From Methanohalophilus sp. (lineage in GTDB: Archaea; Halobacteriota; Methanosarcinia; Methanosarcinales; Methanosarcinaceae): a DNA stretch of 64,000 nucleotides. Made by a program: the position numbers and the translations under genes. Within the stretch, counting starts at the first letter, position 1. Every line of letters starts with the position of its first letter. The stretch lies in contig NZ_JASGLW010000003.1 in assembly GCF_030156785.1 (NCBI RefSeq), forward strand, positions 1 through 64,000. The letters run 5' to 3'. Shown in pieces: positions 54,995 to 64,000 of the stretch. A model generated the notes under the pieces. That model was given only the letters and a program-made list of their open reading frames with translations, did no database searches and was not told the origin of the DNA.

Positions 54995-55246
54995 ATGCTC
55001 TATCTTGCAGAAGTCACCGTTAAACTCAAAGCAGGGATGCTGGATCCTGAAGGTACCACAATCAAACGCGCTCTCGAACACCTTGGCTACCATCCTAACA
55101 GTGTCCGGAGTGCAAAAGAATATCTCATCGAGCTCGAAGCTGAATCTGCAGACAAGGCTCGTGAGCAAATAGACCAAATGTGCCAGAAACTAATTGCAAA
55201 TCCCATCATTCATGATTATATAATTGATTTGAGGGAGATTGAATGA
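54995..55246 (+). CDS. purS: Phosphoribosylformylglycinamidine synthase subunit PurS
   Basis: An 83-residue subunit linking the PurL and PurQ parts of FGAM synthase, fourth step of purine synthesis. AEVTVKLKAGMLDPEGTTIKRAL and the closing IIHDYIIDLREIE are typical. It overlaps purQ by 4 bp (ATGA). purL is not in the window. Confidence 0.95.
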   Translation: MLYLAEVTVKLKAGMLDPEGTTIKRALEHLGYHPNSVRSAKEYLIELEAESADKAREQIDQMCQKLIANPIIHDYIIDLREIE

Positions 55247-55932
55247 GCATCGCAATCGTGCAGTTTGGTGGAAGTAATTGCGACCTTGATGTACTGCATG
55301 TATTGAAAGCTGTGGTGGATGCAGATGCCAATCTTGTGTGGTACAAGGATGCAGATCTCAGTGATTATGATGCTGTGATAATCCCTGGAGGTTTTTCTTA
55401 TGGTGACTATCTGCGCTCAGGAGCTATTGCTTCCCGAACGCCTATAATGGATTCTGTACGCAAAATGGCAGAAGATGGAAAACCAATCCTGGGAATTTGC
55501 AATGGTTTCCAGATCCTAACAGAAGCAGGTCTTCTTGAGGGTGCTCTTACTACCAACCGTTACCCAAAATTTAGGTGTGAATGGACATATCTTAAAGTAG
55601 AAAATACTGATACTCCCTTTACTTCTAACTTCAGGAAGGGTCAGATTGTCCGTATTCCAATTGCACATAAGGATGGGAACTATTTCATAGACGATACAAG
55701 GCTTGCAAACCTTGAGGACAATGGTCAGGTTGTTTTTAGATACGTTGATGAAAACGGCAATGCAACAGAAGAAGCAAATCCAAATGGTTCCAGAAACAAC
55801 ATTGCAGGAATCAGCAATTTTCAGGGGAACGTTGTCGGACTCATGCCGCATCCCGAAAGGGCTTCTGAAGAAATCCTTGGTTCTGCAGATGGTCTTGCAA
55901 TGTTCAAATCAATGGTTGAACACATTAGTTAA
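55243..55932 (+). CDS. purQ: Phosphoribosylformylglycinamidine synthase subunit PurQ
   Basis: The glutaminase subunit, which delivers ammonia for FGAM synthesis. A class I amidotransferase of 229 residues: nucleophile Cys in LGICNGFQIL, His and Glu in MPHPERAS. VIIPGGFSYGDYLRSGAIA is the oxyanion region. Translationally coupled to purS. Confidence 0.96.
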   Translation: MSIAIVQFGGSNCDLDVLHVLKAVVDADANLVWYKDADLSDYDAVIIPGGFSYGDYLRSGAIASRTPIMDSVRKMAEDGKPILGICNGFQILTEAGLLEGALTTNRYPKFRCEWTYLKVENTDTPFTSNFRKGQIVRIPIAHKDGNYFIDDTRLANLEDNGQVVFRYVDENGNATEEANPNGSRNNIAGISNFQGNVVGLMPHPERASEEILGSADGLAMFKSMVEHIS

Positions 55933-56136
55933 TGAGGATGTTTCAAAAATATAAATACTACTTATACTAATTATAGTTTTCAAGGGATTGCTACTGGATA
56001 TTGCGTGTTTCATCTAATGTGGAATTAAAGTATAAGAAGGAATTGTGAAACAGGTTAGATGTCAAATCCCCTTAAGATGGCAATTTCCGGAAAGTTCTCT
56101 ATTTACATGCTTTCTTCTGGGATAATAGGCATTTGC

Positions 56137-56562
56137 TTAACCTTTCTTCTTTTTCTTGCCCTTGAATACGGACGAAAGATCAACGGCGTAAGTACCGTCT
56201 TCTTTAATAGCCATCACAATTTCCTTACGATTTAAGAGAGAATCAAGGTTAAGTTCATAGGAACCGGGAGCAAGTATCCGAACAGATTCAACTCTATTCC
56301 CGTTTTCTTCTGTGACACTTCTTTCCTGACGTTCGATGCCGATTAAATCATCAATTTCTTTGATGAAATCTTCCGATGGTGCATTTTCCTTTTTTTCTTC
56401 GGAAACCTCTGGCTTCACCTGCTCTTCTGCAACTTCTTGTTTTTTCTCGTTCTCAGGCATTACATAGAGGAATTTGTTCCAGCCGCAGTTAGGGCAGCCG
56501 TTAAGAATAATTGAGGCGCCGTCTTCAAAGATAGATCCGCATCGGGTACATTTATGTGGCAT
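56137..56562 (-). CDS. OapC/ArvC-family zinc-ribbon protein (DUF2072)
   Basis: A 141-residue archaeal protein. The N-terminal zinc ribbon is MPHKCTRCGSIFEDGASIILNGCPNCGWNKF; a Glu/Lys-rich linker (residues 40-70) leads to a C-terminal domain (VRILAPGSYELNLDSLLNRKE) ending in poly-Lys. The family is known from haloarchaea, linked to replication-origin neighbourhoods or vesiculation GTPase operons; the precise role is unknown. It is downstream of mtnP in the same direction. Confidence 0.82.
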   Translation of the reverse strand: MPHKCTRCGSIFEDGASIILNGCPNCGWNKFLYVMPENEKKQEVAEEQVKPEVSEEKKENAPSEDFIKEIDDLIGIERQERSVTEENGNRVESVRILAPGSYELNLDSLLNRKEIVMAIKEDGTYAVDLSSVFKGKKKKKG

Positions 56563-56608
56563 CTGTTCACCGTTTCAATATGAAATTAATTTATATATCT
56601 CAGTATTT

Positions 56609-57466
56609 TCACCCTTTAAGATACTTTCCGATAAGAGGTTTTAACTCTTGTTTTGCATCATCCGGGATATGTTCTTCTGCTGTGGTAATCGCACCGGCAA
56701 GAGCAGTCTTGCATATACAATCGTCATTCGGTTGTAACTTTTCAAGTGTTTCCTTAATGATTTCACGTACGGTCTTTTCGTTTTTCATTACATTTTCGAT
56801 AATGGACTCTATTGTGACATCTTCCTCATGCCATACGTCATAATCAGTCACAGTGGCAATGGTGGCATAACATATTTCAGCTTCCCTTGCAAGCTTGGCT
56901 TCAGGAATGGCAGTCATTCCTATGATATCAAATCCGAGATTTTGGTAGACTTTTGATTCCGCCCTTGTGGAAAATTGTGGTCCCTCAATGCAAACATAGG
57001 TGCCACCATTGTGTGTACGGTACCCTCGTGATGAAGAGATGTCATAGAGCATTCTGGACATGCTCGGGCAGAACGGATCAGCAAATCCCATATGGACCAC
57101 AAAATCATCAAAAAATGTTGCAGGACGAAATTTGGTGCGATCATATATCTGATCAGGGATTACAATGTCAAGTGGCTTAAGTTCCTTTTTGAGGCTGCCA
57201 ACCGCGGAAGCAGCAATAATCTGCTTCACTCCCAGTTTCTTAAGTGCGAAAATATTTGCCCGGTAATTGAGGTTGGACGGGGATATGCGATGGCCGCTTC
57301 CATGTCTTGGCAGGAAACAGACTTTTCTGTCGCCAAAATCACCAACCGTGATTAAATCGGATGGCCTTCCAAAGGGTGTATCAACATCCACCTGCTTTAC
57401 ATTATCAAACAGGCTCACGTCATATACTCCACTGCCTCCGATTATTGCAATATCCACATTTTCCAT
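56609..57466 (-). CDS. mtnP: 5'-methylthioadenosine/methylthioinosine phosphorylase
   Basis: Phosphorolyses MTA (or its deaminated form MTI) released by SAM-dependent reactions. A 285-residue protein: phosphate loop IIGGSGVYD, PRHGSGHRISPSNLNYRANI, EGPQFSTRAESKVY and TDYDVWHEE, the purine-contact segment. In methanococci a relative uses MTI, so the exact substrate is open. It lies 10 bp after the phosphoribosyltransferase gene; together they could form a purine salvage route. Confidence 0.93.
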   Translation of the reverse strand: MENVDIAIIGGSGVYDVSLFDNVKQVDVDTPFGRPSDLITVGDFGDRKVCFLPRHGSGHRISPSNLNYRANIFALKKLGVKQIIAASAVGSLKKELKPLDIVIPDQIYDRTKFRPATFFDDFVVHMGFADPFCPSMSRMLYDISSSRGYRTHNGGTYVCIEGPQFSTRAESKVYQNLGFDIIGMTAIPEAKLAREAEICYATIATVTDYDVWHEEDVTIESIIENVMKNEKTVREIIKETLEKLQPNDDCICKTALAGAITTAEEHIPDDAKQELKPLIGKYLKG

Positions 57467-57476
57467 TATTCATCCC

Positions 57477-58175
57477 TCAGAGTTTTTTCCATAAGCCTTC
57501 TCCTGCATTTACTTGTTCAACTATGCCCCGCCTCTCCATCTCTTTAAGGATTTCTGCAATCCTTCCTGGCTGGATCATTTCCAAAGATATTGGCTCAATT
57601 GAATGATTCTTGTAAAGAGAATGTTTAATTGTGGGAATATCCCATACATCATGTTCAGTATCCCTCATAATCAGCCCGCTTATGATGTCCGTCATATCTT
57701 CGATGAAGTTCCATGGATAGACTATCCACGCCCATTCATATACTTTATCTCCGCAGTAGTCAGGCTCAAATATGGAATTATAGAGATATTGCAGTGTTGC
57801 CGTACGAACCTCTTTCGGGTCCTGCTGCAGGACATATTCCTTAGCGTGTTTCATGCTCTGCCCTGTGTCCGTAATATCGTCAACAAGAAGGACTTTTTTT
57901 CCGGCTGCAACCTTGTCGGCAAGTGGATACTTGATATGGGGTTCTTCACCATGTTCTGCAGCACCAATGTAGTGTTCAATTTTGAGACTGCTGAGATCAT
58001 CAAGGTTCAGAAAATCACAAAGAACTCTGCCTGCAAACCATCCGCCTCTTGCAAGGGCAATTATGATATCCGGTTCATATCCGTCATCTTTAATTTGTTC
58101 AGAAACGTTCCTGCACAGGTTGTAAATGTAATCCCAGTTAGTTACAACACATTTAAAATTGTCTGGCAATGCCAT
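57477..58175 (-). CDS. Purine-type phosphoribosyltransferase
   Basis: A 232-residue enzyme. The PRPP motif VLLVDDITDTGQSMKHA and the N-terminal ALARGGWFAGRVLCDFL identify the type I PRTase fold; the C-terminal part adds a helical domain (PGRIAEILKEMERRGI). The base is unknown; with mtnP next door, hypoxanthine or adenine salvage is likely. The ATG at 58175 follows GGAGGG by 7 nt; the frame stays open upstream across the tRNA gene only by chance. Confidence 0.9.
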   Translation of the reverse strand: MALPDNFKCVVTNWDYIYNLCRNVSEQIKDDGYEPDIIIALARGGWFAGRVLCDFLNLDDLSSLKIEHYIGAAEHGEEPHIKYPLADKVAAGKKVLLVDDITDTGQSMKHAKEYVLQQDPKEVRTATLQYLYNSIFEPDYCGDKVYEWAWIVYPWNFIEDMTDIISGLIMRDTEHDVWDIPTIKHSLYKNHSIEPISLEMIQPGRIAEILKEMERRGIVEQVNAGEGLWKKL

Positions 58176-58307
58176 TCTTTTGCCCTCCGATTCAGGATAA
58201 ATTAGGATTCGGGTGTTTATATTATTTCGCATGCTGTGTACGAATCCATGCGCAAACTTTATCTGTAATGACCATGTTATTTGGGTTCCACAGCATACTA
58301 CCATCCT

Positions 58308-58382
58308 AGCGGGGTGGGGTAGCCAGGAGATCCCGACGGGCTCATAACCCGTAGACCGATGGTTCGAATCCATCCCCCGCTA
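58308..58382 (+). tRNA. Initiator tRNA-Met (anticodon CAT)
   Basis: The acceptor AGCGGGG pairs with CCCCGCT, giving the A1-U72 pair of archaeal initiators. The anticodon arm CGGG-CTCATAA-CCCG has the three consecutive G-C pairs that mark initiator tRNA. The T arm is GATGG-TTCGAAT-CCATC and the discriminator is A. TTTTTC follows and may terminate transcription. Confidence 0.96.
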
Positions 58383-58918
58383 TTTTTCTAAAAACTTTAC
58401 TAATTTAAGTTAGAATCATTCTCCTTTTACATTAGATCAGACATCGTCTTGGAATAATGTAACCCTTAATAAATTAGCAAAGATCGATGTGAATTGGTTT
58501 ATTAAATTTGATTTGATATATAGATAATAATTTAATAAAATTTTAACGGTTTTTAAATTAAATTTGGTTAAAACTAATTTCAGAATAGTCTAATAAAAAA
58601 TTGACATGGTAATTTATAAAATCAATTAAAAATTCCATTCTAATTTTGGACAATTTGATATTTTATTCCATTAACTTAGCGACAGTGTCATTAAATCACC
58701 TCAATTCAGATTACTGCAATCTTTCCTGCATCAGTTATGGAGTAAACATCTTAGTCTGTTATAACCCTCCTCCATTTAAGCCCACTCAAATGCTATATGT
58801 CATCCTTTTTGTTCTTATCAAGGGTTTAAGAGACAATTGAGGAAGGATTTAAAATATAAAGATTCAACCAAACTCATACATAAAATAAATATATGAACAT
58901 ATGATCATACATTCATGA
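58383..58918. other. Intergenic region with a possible gene remnant
   Basis: No intact gene. It is strongly A/T-rich. On the minus strand around 58690-58800, fragments such as DVYSITDAGKIAVI, interrupted by TAA and TGA, recall the C-terminus of a winged-helix regulator, a likely relic. The promoter and operator of the ArsR gene occupy the right end. Confidence 0.45.
58893..58916 (+). promoter_or_regulatory. Palindromic ArsR-type operator
   Basis: ATGAACATATGATCATACATTCAT is a 24-bp dyad, symmetric at 20 of 24 positions and centred on TGATCA. It ends 2 bp before the ArsR ATG. Binding here would block transcription or translation start, as expected for autoregulation by the ArsR protein. Confidence 0.5.
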
Positions 58919-59266
58919 ATGAAAAAATGTGAACGTCTTGATGAAACTCTCATAAAACAAATGATGGAGATACTCCCAGGCAATAATACAATCATCCGGA
59001 TGGCTGATATTTTCCAGGCCCTTCAGTCTGAAACGCGTCTTAAACTTCTATTTTTGCTAACAAACAAGGATATGTGCGTATGTGAACTCACTTATGCACT
59101 GGATGTGACACAATCTGCCATCTCCCACAGCCTGCGAACTCTGAGGCAACTTGATCTTGTGAGGGTGAAAAAGGAAGGCAGATATACAGTGTACTATATT
59201 GCAGACGAACATGTAAGGCTGCTAATAGAAATGTGCAAACAACATGTAATTGAGGAAGGCAAATGA
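58919..59266 (+). CDS. ArsR-family metalloregulator
   Basis: A 115-residue winged-helix repressor. The recognition region LCT-like MCVCELTYALDVTQSAISHSLRTLRQ contains the CVC metal-binding pair in helix alpha-3 typical of ArsR/SmtB sensors; HVRLLIEMCKQH at the C-terminus adds another Cys/His set. It overlaps the permease gene by 4 bp, forming an operon that probably responds to a thiophilic metal or metalloid. Confidence 0.93.
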   Translation: MKKCERLDETLIKQMMEILPGNNTIIRMADIFQALQSETRLKLLFLLTNKDMCVCELTYALDVTQSAISHSLRTLRQLDLVRVKKEGRYTVYYIADEHVRLLIEMCKQHVIEEGK

Positions 59267-60375
59267 CATTTACGATGACAGTGATTGCAGCGATTTTCGG
59301 AATTGCAACCGAAACGTGGCATCTATTTGAGGAAGCAGCACCTTACCTTTTCCTCGGTTTCGGAGTGGCTGCACTGCTGGACATGGTGGTGCCGGAAGAT
59401 AAAATAGTAACTCATCTGGGAGCAAGTGCAGGAAAATTCAAGTCCGTGCTGAAAGCATCACTTGTCGGAGTGCCTATTCCCCTCTGCTCATGCGGAGTTA
59501 TTCCTGCCGCCATATCCCTGAAAAAAAAGGGAGCTTCCAATGGAGCTATCCTCTCATTCCTTATTTCCACTCCTGAAACCGGAACAGATTCCATTGCAAT
59601 CACGTATGCTCTACTTGACCCCATAATGACAGTATTCCGACCACTGGCAGCTTTTGTCACAGCGCTGGGAGCAGGGATTGCGAATAACCTACTGATTCGA
59701 GACGAAAAAACTTCAGCTTTAACGAATCTTATAACTCCTTCAACTTTACCCAACACTCTGACCTGCGATACATCCTGTAATTGCTGCATTGAAGAACATG
59801 ATTCTGAATCTGGGAATATACAGAAAATCACCGGTGCAATCAGATACGCTTACGTGGAATTACTCGGTGATATCGTCAGATGGTTGATTGTTGGCTTTGT
59901 ACTTGCAGGTATTATTTCATATATGATTCCCGAAGAGCTTATTCGCACATACCTTGGAGGAGGGGCATTCTCAATGTTCCTCATGCTTTTGATAGGATTT
60001 CCGTTATACATCTGTGCAACCGCATCAACACCTCTTGCAGCAGCGCTTCTCGCAAAGGGGATGAGTCCGGGAACCGCATTTGTATTCCTGCTTGCGGGAC
60101 CTGCAACCAATACCGCCACAATCACTGTTGTGACAAGATTTCTCGGGAAAAAGGTGGCTGCTGTATACCTGATAATGATCGCAGTATTTGCTCTCCTGTT
60201 TGGTCACCTGCTGGATTTCATCTATTTCAAACTTGGAATTGATGCAAGATTTATTGTAGGTAACGCAAGTGACATCCTGCCCGATTATGTGAAAACTTTC
60301 TTTGCAATAGTCCTTACCCTCCTGATTACATATTCCTTATATAAGAGAAGAAAAGGAAATAGCTGTGGAAACTAA
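59263..60375 (+). CDS. DUF318/ArsP-type permease (Cu/Zn or organoarsenical efflux)
   Basis: A 370-residue membrane protein with about eight to ten helices. PIPLCSCGVIPAAISLKKKGAS is the family signature with a Cys pair, and IGFPLYICATASTPLAAALLAKG its second half; TCDTSCNCC in the loop is an extra metal-binding candidate. Relatives export Cu/Zn or trivalent organoarsenicals. Co-translated with the ArsR sensor, so metal efflux is a sound inference, the metal is not known. Confidence 0.92.
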   Translation: MTFTMTVIAAIFGIATETWHLFEEAAPYLFLGFGVAALLDMVVPEDKIVTHLGASAGKFKSVLKASLVGVPIPLCSCGVIPAAISLKKKGASNGAILSFLISTPETGTDSIAITYALLDPIMTVFRPLAAFVTALGAGIANNLLIRDEKTSALTNLITPSTLPNTLTCDTSCNCCIEEHDSESGNIQKITGAIRYAYVELLGDIVRWLIVGFVLAGIISYMIPEELIRTYLGGGAFSMFLMLLIGFPLYICATASTPLAAALLAKGMSPGTAFVFLLAGPATNTATITVVTRFLGKKVAAVYLIMIAVFALLFGHLLDFIYFKLGIDARFIVGNASDILPDYVKTFFAIVLTLLITYSLYKRRKGNSCGN

Positions 60376-60418
60376 TAGCCAGTAGCACTTTCATTAGCGA
60401 TGCTAAAGAGAACACGTT

Positions 60419-61828
60419 TTAAAAATCGTTTATCTTAAGCTGCCTGCAGTGGCATTCTTCCCCGGGCACTTCGATTGGGTAAATACCTGTAAGGCAGGCA
60501 AGACACAGCTCTTCGCGAACAATACCTATTGATTTAACGAGACCATCAATACTCAAGTAACCAAGAGAATCTGCATTGATTGCATTTTTGACAGTTTCTA
60601 TTTTTTGATATGATGCTATGAGTTCCTCGCGGGTAGCCATGTCAATACCCATATAACACGGTGCAATTATTGGAGGACTTCCAATTCTTGCATGTATCTC
60701 GGAAGCACCAGCCTTTCTGACCATGTTTATGATTTTACGTGAAGTTGTCCCCCTTACAATACTGTCGTCAATGAGGATTACTTTTTTACCTTTTATGTTA
60801 TCAGCAATCGTGTTCATTTTGAGACGCACAGCGGTTTCACGCATCGCCTGTCCCGGTAGAATAAAAGTTCTCCCTATGTACCTGTTTTTCATAAGACCTT
60901 CTTCATAACGAATTCCGGATTCATATGAATACCCTATTGCTGAAGTAATGCCTGAATCCGGTACTGGTGAAACAATATCAGCATTTACCGGGTGCTCCTT
61001 TGAAAGCTCTCTACCAATTTTTTCCCTAACTTTATAGACTAGCTGGCCGTCAATAATGGAATCAGGCCTTGCAAAGTAAATATACTCAAAAACGCAATGA
61101 GATGAACGTGAATTTTTGTAAATCTGGTGGCTTTCAAAGCCATCATCCTTGAAAATTATGACTTCTCCGGGTTTTACATCACGGATAAGTTCACCGTTAA
61201 GGGTATCAATAGCCACACTTTCAGAAGCAACTGCAAGCCCTCCATCAATTTTTCCAATGCAAAGAGGCTTAAATCCAAGGGGATCTCTTACAGCTATCAG
61301 CTGATCATCAATCATAATTACCAGTGAATATGATCCAACAAGCTCCCCCATAACGATTCTTATGGCTTCAATCGGTTCATGGTGCAACAGCTCTTTTACA
61401 AGCAGGTGAGCAATAACTTCAGTATCGGAGCCTGTAATAAATATTCTTCCTTCTGCTTCGAACTTATTTCGGAGTTCAGTTCCATTCACAAGATTGCCAT
61501 TATGTGCAATTGCCACAGTTCCTCTTTTGTAGTTGACAATCAGAGGCTGGCAGTTCTCGATTCTTGAATCGCCGGTTGTAGAATAGCGAACATGTCCGAT
61601 GCCTACTTTTCCTTTAAGGTTGATAATGTCTTCCCGGGAATAAACTTCAGGGACAAGACCCATGCCCTTGATAGAGCGGACGCTTTCCCCATCATGAACT
61701 GTTATACCAGTAGATTCCTGCCCCCTGTGCTGCAAAGCGTAGAGGGCATAATATATCTGAAGTGCAACCGTGTCGCTCTGGGCTTCCTCGTTCATCAGAA
61801 CGCCCGCGACACCGCATTCTTCTTTCAT
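60419..61828 (-). CDS. purF: Amidophosphoribosyltransferase
   Basis: First enzyme of de novo purine synthesis, making phosphoribosylamine from PRPP and glutamine. About 469 residues. The nucleophile Cys5 (MKEECGVAGVL) would be exposed after removing a short propeptide. Glutaminase residues RHGQ-like ALQHRGQESTG, IGHVRYSTTG and HNGNLVNG, and the PRPP motif VILIDDSIVRGTTS are intact. The ATG at 61828 is chosen; a GTG two codons earlier lies in the ribosome binding site GAGGTG. It precedes nothing obvious in the same operon; rpl37e and lsm lie upstream on the same strand. Confidence 0.96.
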   Translation of the reverse strand: MKEECGVAGVLMNEEAQSDTVALQIYYALYALQHRGQESTGITVHDGESVRSIKGMGLVPEVYSREDIINLKGKVGIGHVRYSTTGDSRIENCQPLIVNYKRGTVAIAHNGNLVNGTELRNKFEAEGRIFITGSDTEVIAHLLVKELLHHEPIEAIRIVMGELVGSYSLVIMIDDQLIAVRDPLGFKPLCIGKIDGGLAVASESVAIDTLNGELIRDVKPGEVIIFKDDGFESHQIYKNSRSSHCVFEYIYFARPDSIIDGQLVYKVREKIGRELSKEHPVNADIVSPVPDSGITSAIGYSYESGIRYEEGLMKNRYIGRTFILPGQAMRETAVRLKMNTIADNIKGKKVILIDDSIVRGTTSRKIINMVRKAGASEIHARIGSPPIIAPCYMGIDMATREELIASYQKIETVKNAINADSLGYLSIDGLVKSIGIVREELCLACLTGIYPIEVPGEECHCRQLKINDF

Positions 61829-61851
61829 TTGCACCTCAGCAAAAAAAGATT

Positions 61852-62022
61852 TTAGTATTTAGACTTTAATTGCCATTTGTAGCTTCTCATTCTGGGAGTC
61901 CTTCCGAATCCACAGGATGTGCACTGTTTTGTGTGAATGTTGAGTGATACGCTTCCGCAGCGCCTGCATTTAACGTGTGTGCGCTTTTGTCTTTTTCCTC
62001 TTGATGGAGTACCTTTTGACAT
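61852..62022 (-). CDS. rpl37e: 50S ribosomal protein L37e
   Basis: A 56-residue basic zinc protein: [20 protein letters not shown] with [20 protein letters not shown] as its four-Cys zinc ribbon. Diagnostic of L37e. It lies about 80 bp downstream of lsm, the usual archaeal pairing, and about 24 bp upstream of purF. Confidence 0.95.
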   Translation of the reverse strand: MSKGTPSRGKRQKRTHVKCRRCGSVSLNIHTKQCTSCGFGRTPRMRSYKWQLKSKY

Positions 62023-62102
62023 CTCTTAGTCACCTTTTGTATCTCAATAATTGTGATTTAGTCGTGAGGGATCAGCCTTGATGTTCCTATTATTCATATA
62101 GG

Positions 62103-62327
<225 letters not shown>

Positions 62328-62476
62328 TTACTCCGAAATTATAATAGGCATAATTATTAATCATCCATAGTTCATAAAACCCATTGATGTGAATCTCTTT
62401 TGTTGCAAATACTATATATAAAACTATCGAAGATAAAGTGAATTATTCTGATTAATTTCCTTAGAGGTGAATTGTT

Positions 62477-63808
62477 ATGAGTGGATCACAGGTTTTACTG
62501 ACTATCGCAGGCTCAGATTCGGGTGGAGGTGCGGGCATTGAAGCGGATATTCGAACATTTGCAGCTTTGGGATATCACCCTTCATGCGCAATTACTTCAG
62601 TAACTTCCCAGAATACCACCGGCGTACTGGATACTTTCGATATACCGGTTTCCCACATTGTTTCACAAATAGATGCAGTATGCACTGATATGCGTGTCAG
62701 GTGGGCAAAAACGGGAATGCTTTCTAAAAACGAAATCGTAGAATCCGTTGCAGATTGCATCAGGAAACAGGGTTTGAAAGTTGTCGCTGACCCAGTAATG
62801 GTTGCTGAATCAGGAGGGCAGCTACTCGAAGAAGACGCTGTTGATATAATACGAGACGTATTGCTACCTGTATGTCTGGTTACAACTCCCAATATTATGG
62901 AAGCTGAAAAACTTTCCGGAGTTTCCATAAAATCATGGAAAGATGGTAAAAAAGCTGCCCGCAGAATTGCTGATTGTGGAATAAACAATGTAATCATAAC
63001 CGGAGGACATCTTGACGCTTCTGATCTGGTCTATGAAGCCGAAAACGACCGCTTTACCACCATTCCAGGAAAGTTTGTCAGTGGAGGAACTCATGGTTCA
63101 GGTTGTACATACTCTTCAGCACTGCTTGCATACCTTGCCAAAGGTCTTGATATGGCGGAAGCTGCAAGATGTGCAAAACGTTTTGTAGAGAATGCAATCT
63201 CCGGAAGTCCGCAGGTTGGCAGCGGCCAATCTCCGGTAGATCCGCTGGCATCACTACGGACGTCTGCACATCGCTACAATGTAATAAGAGATGTTATGAA
63301 GGCTTCAGACATGCTGGTTTCAGAACCCATATTTACAAAACTGATTCCTGAGGTGGGTACAAACATAGGCATGGCTATCCCAGGAGCATCTACCATTTAC
63401 GATATTGCAGGAATTACAGGACGGATAGTGCGTGCCGGTACCAGACCGGAAATGGCCGGGCATATTGATTTTGGAGCAAGCAGCCATGTGGCACGCATTA
63501 TTCTTGCTGCAATGGAGCAGGATCCTCGTTTCAGGGCGGCTATGAATATCAAATATTGTAGGGAAGTTCTGACTGTATGCAGCCAGATGGGACTTGGCAT
63601 ATCTTCTTTTGATCGCGAAGATGAACCTGAAGATACACATACTATAGATTGGGGTGTCACCTATTCTATTGAAAGATATGGTCGTGTTCCCGATATAATA
63701 TATGATGAAGGAGGTATCGGAAAAGAACCCATGATCCGTATCTTAGGCAGGGATGCAACTGCTGTGGCTTCAGTTGCGCTAGAGATTGCAGGCAGGCTTA
63801 AGGTTTAA
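62477..63808 (+). CDS. thiDN: Bifunctional hydroxymethylpyrimidine kinase / thiamine-phosphate synthase (ThiD-ThiN)
   Basis: A 443-residue enzyme. Residues 1-265 are ThiD, phosphorylating HMP and HMP-P (TIAGSDSGGGAGIEADI; SGGTHGSGCTYSSALLAYLAKG). Residues about 270-443 are the archaeal ThiN domain (EVGTNIGMAIPGA; GHIDFGASSHVARIIL; IIYDEGGIGKEPMIRILG), which joins HMP-PP to the thiazole phosphate. The fusion is common in archaea. No thiamine riboswitch is evident upstream. Confidence 0.95.
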   Translation: MSGSQVLLTIAGSDSGGGAGIEADIRTFAALGYHPSCAITSVTSQNTTGVLDTFDIPVSHIVSQIDAVCTDMRVRWAKTGMLSKNEIVESVADCIRKQGLKVVADPVMVAESGGQLLEEDAVDIIRDVLLPVCLVTTPNIMEAEKLSGVSIKSWKDGKKAARRIADCGINNVIITGGHLDASDLVYEAENDRFTTIPGKFVSGGTHGSGCTYSSALLAYLAKGLDMAEAARCAKRFVENAISGSPQVGSGQSPVDPLASLRTSAHRYNVIRDVMKASDMLVSEPIFTKLIPEVGTNIGMAIPGASTIYDIAGITGRIVRAGTRPEMAGHIDFGASSHVARIILAAMEQDPRFRAAMNIKYCREVLTVCSQMGLGISSFDREDEPEDTHTIDWGVTYSIERYGRVPDIIYDEGGIGKEPMIRILGRDATAVASVALEIAGRLKV

Positions 63809-63855
63809 ATCCCGTTACATCTAAACTTAAATACTGTAGAAAACAACACTTTTAT

Positions 63856-63877
63856 GGGAGAGGTATTTGCCTCTCTC
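63856..63877 (+). repeat. Hairpin upstream of the last gene
   Basis: GGGAGAGG and CCTCTCTC pair around TATTTG. It lies about 25 bp before the GTG at 63901, in the probable leader, and could be a terminator of thiDN or a leader structure; no T-run follows. Confidence 0.45.
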
Positions 63878-63900
63878 AATACAAGGGGGCTTTTGCAATC

Positions 63901-64000
63901 GTGCAGATTGAATTATTCTATTCAAGCATTACTATTTTTCTGATTACCATCGTACTGATACTTTTACTCCAGTATTTCTTCAGGAAAATCCCAATTTTTA
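63901..64000 (+). CDS. Membrane protein, partial at window end
   Basis: A frame opens at GTG 63901 and runs off the window: MQIELFYSSITIFLITIVLILLLQ..., an N-terminal membrane helix followed by FFRKIP. GGGGG lies 11 nt upstream as a loose ribosome binding site. The product cannot be named from 33 residues. Confidence 0.45.
   Translation, partial: MQIELFYSSITIFLITIVLILLLQYFFRKIPIF

Noticed and set aside
58176-58373. Upstream extension of the phosphoribosyltransferase frame
   Set aside because: It runs antisense through the initiator tRNA gene (MDSNHRSTGYEPV...), a well-known artefact; a strong ribosome binding site supports the start at 58175.

Overview
The window looks like chromosome of a methylotrophic, salt-adapted methanogenic archaeon of the Methanosarcinaceae (Methanohalophilus / Methanococcoides / Methanolobus type); the genus is an inference. 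Evidence: archaeal ribosomal proteins (S19e, L31e, L37e, L39e, LX), aIF6, prefoldin, FtsY, RIO2 and an Sm-like protein; methanogen families (DUF2111, DUF5611, DUF1638, an HdrD-like protein, CooC); and the ablA/ablB pair for the osmolyte N-epsilon-acetyl-beta-lysine.

Layout. 1-5.8 kb: DJ-1/PfpI protein, amino-acid permease fused to universal-stress domains, Fe-S aldo/keto reductase, FMN-binding protein. 5.9-11.7 kb: purA, then a translation cluster (rps19e, PDCD5 protein, PP-loop protein, rpl39e-rpl31e-eif6-rplX-pfdA-ftsY). 11.7-14.5 kb: trpCBA, reading the other way, behind TGTACA boxes. 14.9-19.5 kb: decayed thioredoxin, trxB, DUF2111, rio2, DUF460. 19.5-24.3 kb: ablAB followed by two broken genes. 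24.3-31.4 kb: mobA, beta-CASP nuclease, topA, a LOG-like gene with an internal TAG, tsr3, cooC. 31.9-37.4 kb: DUF5611, chorismate-lyase-like protein, tRNA-Thr, FAD oxidoreductase, HxlR regulator divergent from hcp, cupin. 37.5-45.4 kb: membrane protein, HTH-CBS regulator, class V aminotransferase, ribC, ribH, an aminotransferase with an internal TAG, ribL, DUF1638, sodium:solute symporter with a 37-residue companion. 46-54.2 kb: phosphoesterase, macro-domain gene with a TAG, DUF401 permease, HdrD-like protein, pyk, a fused asparagine-synthetase-like/Dph6-like protein, and a TPR gene with two TAGs. 54.3-64 kb: CDP-alcohol phosphatidyltransferase, purSQ, OapC/ArvC-family Zn ribbon, mtnP, phosphoribosyltransferase, initiator tRNA-Met, ArsR plus metal permease, purF, rpl37e, lsm, thiDN, and a partial membrane protein.

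The strongest unusual signal is the behaviour of TAG. About 65 genes in the window have a readable stop, and all end in TAA or TGA. Yet four otherwise intact, family-typical genes contain five in-frame TAG codons, at positions where relatives tolerate or carry Lys or Gln. This is what is expected if UAG is a sense codon (pyrrolysine) here and not a stop. By contrast, the genuinely broken genes (lysine-2,3-aminomutase paralogue, membrane-anchored protein, thioredoxin) are damaged by frameshifts.
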